The notes beneath the pieces were generated by a model. That model ran no database searches and had not been told where the DNA came from. It was given only the letters and a program-made list of their open reading frames with translations. A DNA stretch of 38,021 bases, taken from positions 1-38,021 of the forward strand of contig NZ_JOHY01000061.1 of the NCBI RefSeq assembly GCF_000721495.1. The letters are read 5' to 3'. Source of the stretch: Streptomyces sp. NRRL F-5123 (GTDB lineage: Bacteria > Actinomycetota > Actinomycetes > Streptomycetales > Streptomycetaceae). This document shows positions 23,687-32,371 of this stretch, piece by piece (positions within the stretch are counted from its first letter, which is position 1; each line of letters opens with the position of its first letter). Position numbers and translations under genes: made by a program.

Positions 23687-23724
23687 AAAGGGCGGTGGGA
23701 CTCCTCGGAGTCCCACCGCCCTTT
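23687..23724. terminator. Perfect bidirectional terminator
   Basis: 18-bp perfect stem (23687-23704 with 23707-23724) and a 2-base loop, between the convergent ABC and transglycosylase genes. CCCTTT at the end of each arm gives a short T-run on both strands. Confidence 0.92.
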
Positions 23725-23756
23725 GCCTTTGCGGATTACCCGTACGGAAACGCCGC

Positions 23757-24593
23757 TCAGTACGCGGAGTTGACGTTGTCCATTCCGCCGTAGACGTGCC
23801 AGGCGTAGTTGCACGCCGCGGCGATGTTCGCGACCGGGTTGTAGACGTTCCACGACGTACCGGAGACGTGGTACGCGTTGAAGGTCGGGTCGATGGTCTG
23901 GAGCAGGCCCTTGGAGGGAATGCCCTTGGCGGCGTTGGAGTCCCACAGGTTGATGGCGTTCGGGTTGCCGGAGGACTCGCGGATGATGTTGCGGTAGATG
24001 CCGTTGTAGGTCGGCACCGGGATGTTGTGCGCGGCCAGTACGGCGCGGGCCTCGCGAATCCAGCCGTCGAGGTTGTCGGGGTAGACGATCTTCGCGACCG
24101 GGGCCGCGGCGGCGACCTTCTGCGGGACGGCCTTCTTGACGACCGTCTTCCGGGCGACGGTCTTCTTCGGCGCCGGCTTCACCGCGGCGCGCTGCTTCGA
24201 CCGGTTCGCGGCGGCCCTGGCCTTGTCGCGGGCGGCGGCGTCGGCGGCCGCCTTCTTCTTCGCGGCCTCGGCGTCCGCGGCCTTCTTCTTCGCCGCCGCG
24301 TCGGCGGCGGCCTTCTGCTGGGCGGCGAGGGCGTCGGCGGCCTTCTTCCTGGCCGCGCTGTCCTCCTGGATCGCCTTCTGCGAGGCGAGCCCGGCCTGCG
24401 CGTCGAGGTCCTTGACCTGCTGGCCGTTCTCGACCGAGAAGCCGGTCGCCTCGCCCTTGGCCTCAGCGGTCCCGCCGGTCACCTGGAGACCGGTGACGGC
24501 CAGGACAACAGCAGCCGCGGCGGCGGCACCGGCCGCCGTGATCTTGTGCTTCTTGGACAGTCGGCCGATCTTCGGGATCGTGGGGAGCTGCAT
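23757..24593 (-). CDS. Secreted SLT-domain transglycosylase with Lys/Ala stalk
   Basis: 278 residues. A long basic N terminus and hydrophobic segment (about 20-38) form a signal peptide or anchor. Residues about 60-150 are a charged Ala/Lys/Asp coiled-coil stalk with repeated AADAxAAKKKA units. The C-terminal domain (about 175-278) has the transglycosylase features NIIRESSGNPNAIN (catalytic Glu), KGLLQTIDPTFNAY and ANIAAACNYAWHVYGG. It should cleave peptidoglycan glycan strands. The 267-bp upstream region is AT-richer and includes a CTACGA/TCGTAG hairpin. Related actinobacterial cell-wall hydrolases often have long regulated leaders, but I could not match a known riboswitch here. Confidence 0.88.
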   Translation of the reverse strand: MQLPTIPKIGRLSKKHKITAAGAAAAAAVVLAVTGLQVTGGTAEAKGEATGFSVENGQQVKDLDAQAGLASQKAIQEDSAARKKAADALAAQQKAAADAAAKKKAADAEAAKKKAAADAAARDKARAAANRSKQRAAVKPAPKKTVARKTVVKKAVPQKVAAAAPVAKIVYPDNLDGWIREARAVLAAHNIPVPTYNGIYRNIIRESSGNPNAINLWDSNAAKGIPSKGLLQTIDPTFNAYHVSGTSWNVYNPVANIAAACNYAWHVYGGMDNVNSAY

Positions 24594-24663
24594 GGAATGA
24601 CCTCTTCCGGTTGCGGACCCGAGAATTCTTAAGGGCTCGCAAAACGGGGGTCAATGAAGGCGG

Positions 24664-24682
24664 CTACGATTCGCTTTCGTAG
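24664..24682 (-). promoter_or_regulatory. Small hairpin in the transglycosylase leader
   Basis: CTACGA and TCGTAG (6-bp perfect arms, 7-base loop) lie 71-89 nt upstream of the ATG on the minus strand. Role unknown. Confidence 0.3.
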
Positions 24683-24796
24683 GTGCGGGCCGAAGGGAGT
24701 GCCGCATCCGGGAGAAATCCCGTGGGCCTTCTGGGGCGTTATTCCACTAGGGTGCTTAGTATGTGACGCACGTCCTGTAGGTCACCTCACACGGCC

Positions 24797-24833
24797 GCAC
24801 CCCCGGGGTCGCTGGGGGTGACCGCGGGGGTGC
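24797..24833 (-). terminator. Candidate terminator of queA
   Basis: GCACCCCCG (24797-24805) pairs with CGGGGGTGC (24825-24833), with a smaller GGTC/GACC hairpin possible inside the loop. It lies 28 nt past the queA stop codon. TTTAT follows on the plus strand only. Confidence 0.5.
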
Positions 24834-24860
24834 TTTATGTGAGCCTTATTGGGGTGCTCT

Positions 24861-26015
24861 TTACGGCAGCAGCAGGTTCACGTCGCCGAACTCGTGCCAC
24901 AGGTAACGCTCCTGGAGCGCGGCGGCGTAGACCCGCTCCAGCAGCGCGTCCCCGGACACCGCCCGCAGCATCAGCAGATGCGAGGCCTCCGGCTCGTGCA
25001 GCCCGGTCAGCAGCCCGTCCACCGCGCGCACCCCGCGCTCCGGGGTGACCACCAGCTCCGTCCAGCCCTCGGCCGCCCGCACCGTGCCGCGCCCGTCCGC
25101 CGCCGACTCCAGCGCGCGCACGGCCGTCGTCCCCACCGCGACGACCCGCCCGCCGGCCGCCCGCGCCGCGTTGACCTGCCACGCGGTGGCCGCGGGTACG
25201 GCGTAGGGCTCGGCGTACGGCGGCTCGTGCGCCTCGGCGGAGGCCACCCCGGTGTGCAGCACGATCGGCGCGATCTGCACCCCGCGGCTGACCAGCTCGG
25301 TCACCAGCGGCGTGGTGAAGGGCCGGGCCGCACTCGGCATCTCCGCCGAGGCCCGGCCGTCCGCCGAGGGGCGGGCGAAGACCGTCTGGTAGGCGGAAAG
25401 GGGCTGGTCGCGCTCGGTGTAGCCGTAGCGGATGGGCCTGCCGTGCCGGTGCAGCCGCGGGACCGGGTCGGCCATCGAGGGCGACGCGACCCACAGCCGG
25501 TCGGCACCCGCCACCAGCGGGCGGTCCAGCACCAGCTCGCCGCCGCCCCGCAGCCGCAGCGCCGCGCCCGCGGGCCCGCCCGCCCGGCGGACCGTCGAGC
25601 CCCGCCCGTCGGGGCTGCGGACCTCCACGACCCAGCGCCCGTCGTCCCGCCGGGTCGAGAAGTGCACCACCACCGGCTCGCCCGCCAGTTCGGCGTCGAG
25701 CGCTGCCGGCAGCGTCCTGGAGGTGTTCACGACCAGCACGTCACCGGCCCGCAGCAGGCCCGGCAGGTCACGGAAGGCGTGGTGCCCGACCGCCCCGGTG
25801 GAGCGCTCCCCGACCAGCAGCCGTACGGCGTCCCGGCGGGACGGCGGCGCCGCCGCGAGGGATCCGGACGGCACCCGGAAGTCCCGCAGGATCTCCGGAG
25901 CGGTGGAAATGTCCGAATAGCCACCCTTTCGGGATGTGCGGAGGGAATCTTTGCTGACCGTTTTCATCCTGTTTGTCGCAGGGTCTGTGCCACGCTCCCG
26001 GCTCGTCGTCGCCAT
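24861..26015 (-). CDS. queA: tRNA preQ1(34) S-adenosylmethionine ribosyltransferase-isomerase QueA
   Basis: 384 residues. Transfers and isomerises the ribosyl part of SAM to preQ1 at tRNA position 34, giving epoxyqueuosine. Recognisable QueA segments are HHAFRDLPGLLRAGDVLVVNTSRTLPAA, GYTERDQPLSAYQTVFA, APIVLHTGVASAEAHEPPYAEPY (shown in part: HTGV and the paired Glu), VVAVGTTAVRALE, and the C-terminal LLTGLHEPEASHLLML and YLWHEFGDVNLLLP. The first 45 residues are unusually long and poorly conserved. ATG 26015 overlaps the SDR stop (TGATG), implying coupling; ATG 25967 is an alternative. No other queuosine gene is in the window. Confidence 0.9.
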   Translation of the reverse strand: MATTSRERGTDPATNRMKTVSKDSLRTSRKGGYSDISTAPEILRDFRVPSGSLAAAPPSRRDAVRLLVGERSTGAVGHHAFRDLPGLLRAGDVLVVNTSRTLPAALDAELAGEPVVVHFSTRRDDGRWVVEVRSPDGRGSTVRRAGGPAGAALRLRGGGELVLDRPLVAGADRLWVASPSMADPVPRLHRHGRPIRYGYTERDQPLSAYQTVFARPSADGRASAEMPSAARPFTTPLVTELVSRGVQIAPIVLHTGVASAEAHEPPYAEPYAVPAATAWQVNAARAAGGRVVAVGTTAVRALESAADGRGTVRAAEGWTELVVTPERGVRAVDGLLTGLHEPEASHLLMLRAVSGDALLERVYAAALQERYLWHEFGDVNLLLP

Positions 26016-26737
26016 CACGCCCCCCGCAGTCCCGAGGCGGTGTAGCGCCCGCTCGCCGCGCGCCGCTCCAGCAGCCGCAGCAGCACCGGCGCGACCTCCT
26101 CCGGCAGCGTGCGCGCGTCGAAGTCCGGGTCGTCCGGCACCGCCGCCGCGTACAGCTCCGTCCGCAGGTCGCCCGGGTCCACCGCCCACACCCGCAGAGA
26201 CGGCTCCTCCACGGCCAGCACCGCCGAGAGCTGGTCCAGCGCGGCCTTGCTCGCCCCGTAGCCGCCCCAGTCCCCGTACGCCTCCACCGCCGCGTCCGAG
26301 CTGACGTTCAGCACCGCGCCCGAGGCCGCCCGCAGCGCCGGCAGCGCCTCCTGGACCAGCGCGAGCGGCGCGGTCACGTTGACCTCCAGCGCCCGCCGCA
26401 GCCCCGCCGGCGGCAGCTCGGCCAGCGGCACGAGCGGCTCGGCGCCCAGCGCACTGGCGTTGTTGACCAGCAGATCCACCCCGCCCAGCGCCACCGCCCC
26501 GGCCACCAGCGCCGCCCGGTGCTCCGCGTCGGTCACGTCCCCCGGCACCGCCCGCACCACCGCCCCGGTATCCCCTGCCGCACCTCCCCCCGCGCCTCGC
26601 TCCAGCTGCGCGGCCGCCGCCCGCAGCGCCGCCGCGTCCCGCCCGTCCAGCACCAGGGACCAGCCGCGCCCCGCCAGCTCCGCGGCCAGCGCCCGCCCGA
26701 GCCCCCTCGACGCCCCCGTGATGATCGCCACCGGCAT
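26015..26737 (-). CDS. Short-chain dehydrogenase/reductase
   Basis: 240 residues. TGASRGLG (residues 8-15) is the NAD(P) loop, NNAS (about 95-98) the structural motif, SSDAA then YGASK the catalytic Ser, Tyr and Lys. The substrate is unknown. A Gly/Ala insertion (GAGGGAAGD) lies around residues 49-57. GAGGGCGG before ATG 26737 supports the start over the ATG 30 nt upstream. Its stop overlaps the queA start by one base. The association of this SDR with queA may be positional only. Divergent from the histidine kinase across 248 bp that hold no other recognisable feature. Confidence 0.85.
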   Translation of the reverse strand: MPVAIITGASRGLGRALAAELAGRGWSLVLDGRDAAALRAAAAQLERGAGGGAAGDTGAVVRAVPGDVTDAEHRAALVAGAVALGGVDLLVNNASALGAEPLVPLAELPPAGLRRALEVNVTAPLALVQEALPALRAASGAVLNVSSDAAVEAYGDWGGYGASKAALDQLSAVLAVEEPSLRVWAVDPGDLRTELYAAAVPDDPDFDARTLPEEVAPVLLRLLERRAASGRYTASGLRGA

Positions 26738-26985
26738 GGTTCCGCCCTCGCTTCGTGATCGACGCACTCCGCCGCGCCCGCCGGAGCGCAGTCGCCCCGG
26801 CCGCCGCGGACACCGGCCCGGCCTGCCGCCGGACCCGCGCCCTCACCGTAGGAACCACCCGTCGCCGGCCGCGTCGGGCGGCCGCCCTACCCCGCGGGGT
26901 CACAAGGGCGTAGGACGAAAGTGCCCCGCGCCCCTCCGCCTGGCGCCGCATCCGGCCCGTGACCTGCCGCCGGTACGGTGGAGGC

Positions 26986-28137
26986 ATGTCGGACAGGCCG
27001 CCCAGGGGCGGGATCGAGGCGGTCAGCGCCGCCGTGCTGGCGATGAACCGCCGGCTGGAGGTGCGCGAGGTCCTGCAGACCATCGTCGCCTCCGCGCGCG
27101 AGCTGCTGGCCGCCGAGTACGCCGCGCTCGGCGTGCCCGACGACCACGGCGGCTTCGCGCAGTTCGTGGTCTCGGGCGTCAGCGACGAGCAGTGGAAGGC
27201 CATCGGCCCGCTGCCCCGCCAGCACGGCATCCTCGCCGCGATGCTGCACGAGGCCACCCCGCAGCGGCTCGACGACGTACGCGACTTCCCCGCCTTCGAG
27301 GGCTGGCCGCGCCGCCACCCGGTGATGCGGGACTTCATCGGCATGCCGGTCATGGACGGCGAGGAGATCCTCGGGGCCCTCTTCCTGGCCAACAAGGTGT
27401 GCGAGAAGCGCCCGGCCGAGCGGCACCACTTCAGCCAGGAGGACGAGGACCTGCTGCGCATCCTCGCCGACCACGCCGCCATCGCCCTCACCAACGCCCG
27501 GCTCTACGAGCGCAGCCGCGAGCTGACGCTCGTGGGGGAGCGGGCCAGGATCGCCCACGAGCTGCACGACGCGGTGTCCCAGAAACTCTTCTCACTGCGC
27601 CTCACCGCCCAGGCCGCGACGTCCCTCATCGGCCGCGACCCGGAACGCGCCAAGGAGCAGCTGCGCGAGGTCGTGCAACTCGCCGCCGAGGCCGCCGACG
27701 AGCTGCGCGCCGTGGTCGTCGAGCTGCGCCCGGCCGCGCTGGACGACGACGGGCTCGTGGCGACGCTGCGCACCCAGACCGACGTCCTCAACAGGGTGCA
27801 CTCCGCCAAGGTCACCTTCGAGTGCCGCGCCGTCCGCGCGCTGCCCGCCTCCCAGGAGGAGGTCGTGCTGCGCGTCGCCCAGGAGGCCCTGCACAACGCG
27901 CTGCGGCACGCGGGCGCGAGCGAGGTCGCCGTCCGGCTCGAAGGCCGCGGCAAGGGCGCCCTGCTGCGCGTCGGCGACGACGGGAGCGGCTTCGACCCCG
28001 ACTCGGTCCGCACTGCCGGACGGCACTTCGGGCTGGTGTCCATGCGGGACCGCGCGGGCGCCGTCGGCGGCCGCCTTAGCGTGCAGTCGGCGCCCGGCAA
28101 GGGCACCGTCATCGAACTGGAGGTGCCCGGTGGCTGA
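26986..28137 (+). CDS. GAF-domain sensor histidine kinase
   Basis: 383 residues without transmembrane helices, so cytoplasmic. A GAF sensor domain (about 25-175) includes HGILAAMLHEATPQRL and IGMPVMDGEEILGALFLANK. A HisKA_3 dimerisation domain has the phospho-accepting His194 in IAHELHDAVSQKLFSLRL. The ATPase domain shows an N-box (QEALHNALRHAG) and a G-box (DDGSGF). It phosphorylates the NarL-type regulator encoded next, which overlaps it by 8 bp. Ligand unknown; GAF domains in this group can hold haem or redox cofactors. TACGGT ends 6 nt before ATG 26986, suggesting a leaderless mRNA, although GGAGG also lies in the gap. Confidence 0.93.
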   Translation: MSDRPPRGGIEAVSAAVLAMNRRLEVREVLQTIVASARELLAAEYAALGVPDDHGGFAQFVVSGVSDEQWKAIGPLPRQHGILAAMLHEATPQRLDDVRDFPAFEGWPRRHPVMRDFIGMPVMDGEEILGALFLANKVCEKRPAERHHFSQEDEDLLRILADHAAIALTNARLYERSRELTLVGERARIAHELHDAVSQKLFSLRLTAQAATSLIGRDPERAKEQLREVVQLAAEAADELRAVVVELRPAALDDDGLVATLRTQTDVLNRVHSAKVTFECRAVRALPASQEEVVLRVAQEALHNALRHAGASEVAVRLEGRGKGALLRVGDDGSGFDPDSVRTAGRHFGLVSMRDRAGAVGGRLSVQSAPGKGTVIELEVPGG

Positions 28138-28783
28138 CAGTGTGATCCGCGTCCTGCTGGTGGACGACCACCAGGTCGTACGCCGCGGCCTGCGCACCTT
28201 CCTGGAGGTCCAGGGCGACATCGAGGTCGTCGGCGAGGCCGCCGACGGGCAGGAAGGCGTCGACCGCGCCCGGGAGCTGCGGCCCGACGTGATCCTGATG
28301 GACGTCAAGATGCCCGGCACGGACGGCATCGAGGCGCTGCGGCTGCTGCGCGACGCGGGCAGCGGCGCCCGGGTGCTCATCGTCACGAGCTTCACCGAGC
28401 AGCGCACCGTGGTGCCCGCGCTGCGCGCCGGGGCCTCGGGCTACGTCTACAAGGACGTCGACCCGGTCGCGCTCGCCGACGCCATCCGCTCGGTGCACGC
28501 CGGGCACGTCCTGCTCCAGCCCGAGGTGGCCGGCGCGCTGCTCTCCCAGGACCAGGGCGGCGGGCCCGGCTCCGGGCAGGGCCGCGGCGGCACACTGACG
28601 GACCGGGAGAACGAGGTGCTGGCCCACATCGCCGACGGCCGCTCCAACCGGGAGATCGCCCGCGCGCTGGTGTTGTCGGAGAAGACGGTCAAGACGCACG
28701 TGTCCAACATCCTCATGAAGCTGGACCTCGCCGACCGCACCCAGGCCGCCCTGTGGGCCGTACGCAACGGCGTCGGGGACTGA
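28130..28783 (+). CDS. NarL/LuxR-family response regulator
   Basis: 217 residues. The receiver domain (about 5-120) has the phosphorylated Asp58 in ILMDVKMPG, the acidic pair in LLVDDHQ, and Lys in YVYKDVD. A Gly-rich linker (about 138-152) leads to a LuxR-type helix-turn-helix (LTDRENEVLAHIADGRSNREIA then EKTVKTHVSNILMKL). It is the cognate partner of the upstream GAF kinase (8-bp overlap, GTG start). Its stop is 16 bp from the stop of the convergent hypothetical gene. Confidence 0.94.
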   Translation: MADSVIRVLLVDDHQVVRRGLRTFLEVQGDIEVVGEAADGQEGVDRARELRPDVILMDVKMPGTDGIEALRLLRDAGSGARVLIVTSFTEQRTVVPALRAGASGYVYKDVDPVALADAIRSVHAGHVLLQPEVAGALLSQDQGGGPGSGQGRGGTLTDRENEVLAHIADGRSNREIARALVLSEKTVKTHVSNILMKLDLADRTQAALWAVRNGVGD

Positions 28784-28799
28784 CCCCGGCCGGTACTGC

Positions 28800-29591
28800 T
28801 CAACCGCGGCGCCGCTCCGCCTCCTCCACGTACGCGTTGTACGCCGCCACCTGCGCGCGCCGCGCGGTGCGCTCCACCGGGCGCAGCAGGTCCGCGCGCG
28901 CCGCGATCTGCGAGGCGCTGACCGCCGCGCCGTGCCCGCCGCCCGCGATCTCCACCAGCGCCGCGACCCGCTGCGCGAGCTCCAGCACCCGCACCGCCCG
29001 TGCCGGATACCCCGGCGCCAGCACCTCCCGGCCGCGCTCCGCCCGCGCCCGGTAGGCCTCCAGCGCCGCGTGCGCGGTCGGGCCGCCGGTGCCCGCGACG
29101 TCCAGCGCCGTGAGCGCCGCCGTCGCGTCCCGCAGCGCCTCGGCCAGCTCCCGCTCGGCCTCGCCCAGCGACGGCACGTCGGCCGGCGGCGCGTCCCGTA
29201 CCGGCAGGCACCGCCACTCCACCTCGACGTGCACATCGCCCTCCGGGCCCGCCTCGTGCACCCGCGGCACCAGGCCCAGCGGCACCGCGCCCGCGGTCAG
29301 CACCGCCTCGCCCGCTTCCAACGCCAGGTCGTTGAACTCCGGCGGGCCGCTCAGCCCCAGCGGGTGCCCGGCCACCGGCAGCGCGAGCCGCAGCCCGGTC
29401 ACGCCCAGCGCCCGCAGCCGGCCCAGGCCCAGCGTCAGGCCCACCGGACCGTTCTCCCCGGGCAGGTACGCCATGCGGTGCACCGCGTCGTCCGCCACGA
29501 TCCGCTGCGCGACGTCATCGGGGGCGGCAAGTCCGGCAAGCAGGGCATTTCCCCATGCGGTCAGCCGCCCTGAACGAGGTTCATCAAGCAT
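28800..29591 (-). CDS. Conserved hypothetical protein (263 aa)
   Basis: Soluble protein with no signal peptide. The N-terminal half (LTAWGNALLAGLAAPDDVAQRI, then GLTLGLGRLRALGV and LRLALPVAGHPLGLSGPPEFN) reads as an alpha/beta domain. The C-terminal half (about 150-260) is Ala/Arg/Glu-rich helix, ending QVAAYNAYVEEAERRR. I have the impression of a streptomycete-conserved family but know no name or function. TAGGCT ends 6 nt before ATG 29591 with no separate Shine-Dalgarno, pointing to a leaderless mRNA. Divergent from the ABC ATPase gene. Confidence 0.7.
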   Translation of the reverse strand: MLDEPRSGRLTAWGNALLAGLAAPDDVAQRIVADDAVHRMAYLPGENGPVGLTLGLGRLRALGVTGLRLALPVAGHPLGLSGPPEFNDLALEAGEAVLTAGAVPLGLVPRVHEAGPEGDVHVEVEWRCLPVRDAPPADVPSLGEAERELAEALRDATAALTALDVAGTGGPTAHAALEAYRARAERGREVLAPGYPARAVRVLELAQRVAALVEIAGGGHGAAVSASQIAARADLLRPVERTARRAQVAAYNAYVEEAERRRG

Positions 29592-29597
29592 GCCCCC

Positions 29598-29603
29598 AGC
29601 CTA
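29598..29603 (-). promoter_or_regulatory. -10 element of the 263-residue gene
   Basis: TAGGCT on the minus strand with exactly 6 nt (GGGGGC) to the ATG at 29591. No strong -35 is seen. Confidence 0.45.
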
Positions 29604-29716
29604 TGGACTGGACCGGTCGTGCGGTGGCGTAAGTTTTCTCCCAAGGGGTCACCTCCGCGGACGTGCCGGACCGGCACCACCGGAATCACGAGACTGCAAT
29701 GGGAGACAACGCGCTC

Positions 29717-30504
<788 letters not shown>

Positions 30505-30508
<4 letters not shown>

Positions 30509-30573
30509 CCCGCGCCGGCCCCCGGCCCTGACCCGCGCCGGCCCCCGGCCCTGACCCGCGCCGGCCCCCGGCC
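30505..30573 (+). repeat. 23-bp tandem repeat, three perfect copies
   Basis: The unit begins CTGACCCGCGCCGG and ends in CCCCCGGCC. Copies lie at 30505-30527, 30528-30550 and 30551-30573. The first contains the TGA stop codon of the ABC ATPase gene. The CCGG-rich units could fold into short hairpins and may act as a transcription terminator. Confidence 0.9.
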
Positions 30574-30677
30574 CGGACCGGCCCGGACCCGCAGCGTGCG
30601 CCGGGCGCACGCACCCGGCGCACCTCCCGCACCCGGCTTTCACCGACGCGTACTGCCCCAACCACTGGGCAGGGCCC

Positions 30678-30683
30678 TACGAT
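30678..30683 (+). promoter_or_regulatory. -10 element of the NfeD gene
   Basis: TACGAT with exactly 6 nt to GTG 30690 and no Shine-Dalgarno, consistent with a leaderless mRNA. Confidence 0.5.
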
Positions 30684-30689
30684 TGACGT

Positions 30690-31112
30690 GTGGACGCATG
30701 GGTGTGGTGGCTGATAGCCGCAGTGGGACTCGGCATCCCGCTGGTGATCACGGCGATGCCGGAGTTCGGCATGTTCGCGGTCGGCGCGCTCGGCGGCGCC
30801 GCGGCGGCGGGAATGGACGGCGGGATCGTCGCCCAGGTCATCACCTTCGTGGTGATCTCCGTTGCACTCCTGGTCTTCGTCCGCCCGATCGCCTACCGCA
30901 ACCGGCAGACCGCCGGCCAGCGCAGCGGCATCGACGCGCTCAAGGGACGGCAGGCCGTCGTCCTGGAACGGGTCGACAGCGGCGCCGACGGCCGGATCAA
31001 GCTCGCCGGTGAGGTGTGGTCGGCGCGCGCGCTGGAGGAGGGCCGGGTCTTCGACCCGGGAGAGCAGGTGGACGTCGTCGAGATCGACGGGGCGACCGCC
31101 GTCGTCATGTGA
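30690..31112 (+). CDS. NfeD family membrane protein
   Basis: 140 residues. Hydrophobic segments at about 4-20, 26-42 and 48-66 are followed by a soluble OB-fold (about 80-140: LKGRQAVVLERV, GRIKLAGEVWSARA and GEQVDVVEIDGATAVV). This is the short NfeD type that typically pairs with an SPFH/stomatin protein, and such a gene does follow 143 bp downstream on the same strand. Together they are thought to organise membrane microdomains; direct biochemical function is unclear. GTG 30690 is preceded by a -10 hexamer and no ribosome binding site. Confidence 0.9.
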   Translation: MDAWVWWLIAAVGLGIPLVITAMPEFGMFAVGALGGAAAAGMDGGIVAQVITFVVISVALLVFVRPIAYRNRQTAGQRSGIDALKGRQAVVLERVDSGADGRIKLAGEVWSARALEEGRVFDPGEQVDVVEIDGATAVVM

Positions 31113-31255
31113 CGACACCGGCGGGGCAACCGCCGTCCGCGGACCGGCAATTCGCCGAACCGGCCCGCGGCGGGCTGCTGCTCTGCGAAGATCGATCACG
31201 TCGGAGTTCCTGGAGTCACACCGTATTCCGCCGACAACCGGTGCGGGGAGTGGAC

Positions 31256-32224
31256 ATGCAGCCCATCATCATCGTCCTGATCATCCTGGTGGTGCTCGTC
31301 TTCATCGCACTCATCAAGACGGTCCAGGTCATTCCGCAGGCCAGCGCCGCCATCGTCGAGCGCTTCGGCCGCTACACCCGCACCCTCAGCGCCGGGCTGA
31401 ACATCGTGGTGCCCTTCATCGACACCATCCGCAACCGCATCGACCTGCGCGAGCAGGTCGTGCCCTTCCCGCCGCAGCCGGTGATCACCCAGGACAACCT
31501 GGTCGTCAACATCGACACCGTCATCTACTACCAGGTGACCGACGCCCGCGCCGCGACGTACGAGGTCGCCAGCTACATCCAGGCCATCGAGCAGCTGACC
31601 GTCACCACGCTGCGCAACATCATCGGCGGCATGGACCTGGAGCGCACCCTCACCTCCCGCGAGGAGATCAACGCGGCACTGCGCGGCGTCCTCGACGAGG
31701 CCACCGGCAAGTGGGGCATCCGCGTCAACCGCGTCGAACTCAAGGCCATCGAGCCGCCCACCTCCATCCAGGACTCGATGGAGAAGCAGATGCGCGCCGA
31801 CCGGGACAAGCGCGCCGCGATCCTCACCGCCGAAGGTGTCCGCCAGTCGCAGATCCTCACCGCCGAAGGCGAGAAGCAGTCGCAGATCCTGCGCGCCGAA
31901 GGTGAGGCCAAGGCCGCCGCGCTGCGCGCCGAGGGCGAGGCGCAGGCGATCCGCACCGTCTTCGAGTCCATCCACGCGGGCGACCCGGACCAGAAGCTGC
32001 TGGCCTACCAGTACCTGCAGATGCTCCCGAAGATCGCCGAGGGCGAGGCCAACAAGCTCTGGATCATCCCCAGCGAGCTCAACGACGCCCTCAAGGGCCT
32101 CGGCGGGATAGTCAACCTCCCCGGTGTCGGCAACGGCGGCAACGGCGGCAACGGCGGTAACGGCGGCCAGGGCGCGACCGCCCCGGCACCCCGCCGCGAG
32201 GCCGCCCCCTTCGACAAGGACTGA
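31256..32224 (+). CDS. SPFH/Band 7 (stomatin-like) protein
   Basis: 322 residues. One N-terminal membrane segment (about 3-21) is followed by an SPFH domain (about 25-190: VPQASAAIVERFGRYTRTLSAGLNI-type start, then REQVVPFPPQPVITQDN and SREEINAALRGVLDEATGKWGI). An Ala/Glu/Gln coiled coil has repeated AEGE units (200-250), and the C-terminal tail contains a (GGN) glycine-asparagine repeat. It probably oligomerises at the membrane with NfeD encoded upstream. GGGGAG lies 5 nt before ATG 31256; GTG 31250 is an alternative. Confidence 0.93.
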   Translation: MQPIIIVLIILVVLVFIALIKTVQVIPQASAAIVERFGRYTRTLSAGLNIVVPFIDTIRNRIDLREQVVPFPPQPVITQDNLVVNIDTVIYYQVTDARAATYEVASYIQAIEQLTVTTLRNIIGGMDLERTLTSREEINAALRGVLDEATGKWGIRVNRVELKAIEPPTSIQDSMEKQMRADRDKRAAILTAEGVRQSQILTAEGEKQSQILRAEGEAKAAALRAEGEAQAIRTVFESIHAGDPDQKLLAYQYLQMLPKIAEGEANKLWIIPSELNDALKGLGGIVNLPGVGNGGNGGNGGNGGQGATAPAPRREAAPFDKD

Positions 32225-32292
32225 CGGCGGCCCCTACGGCAACCCCCCACGGCAGGGCGGCCACGGACCGGGACGCCCCTGACGGCGGCGCC

Positions 32293-32315
32293 GCGCTGTG
32301 ACATGATCACAGCGC
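32293..32315. promoter_or_regulatory. Perfect 9-5-9 inverted repeat upstream of the TSUP gene
   Basis: GCGCTGTGA (32293-32301), CATGA, TCACAGCGC (32307-32315). It lies 69 nt after the SPFH stop and 57 nt before the permease ATG. The TGTGA/TCACA arms look like a regulator operator, and CATGAT inside could be a -10; a terminator for the SPFH gene is the alternative. Confidence 0.55.
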
Positions 32316-32371
32316 CCCCCTCGACCGGGACGTACCGGCGGGGAGGAGGCGCACCGACCACGGAGAGCCCA

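Noticed and set aside
24594..24860. c-di-AMP (ydaO-type) riboswitch in the transglycosylase leader
   Set aside because: Such riboswitches are common before actinobacterial cell-wall hydrolases and the leader is long and structured, but I could not find the conserved ydaO core elements. A covariance-model scan would decide.
32293..32315. Crp binding site
   Set aside because: The arms resemble Crp half-sites but the spacer is 5 instead of 6 bp, and the repeat extends beyond the Crp core. Kept as an unidentified operator.
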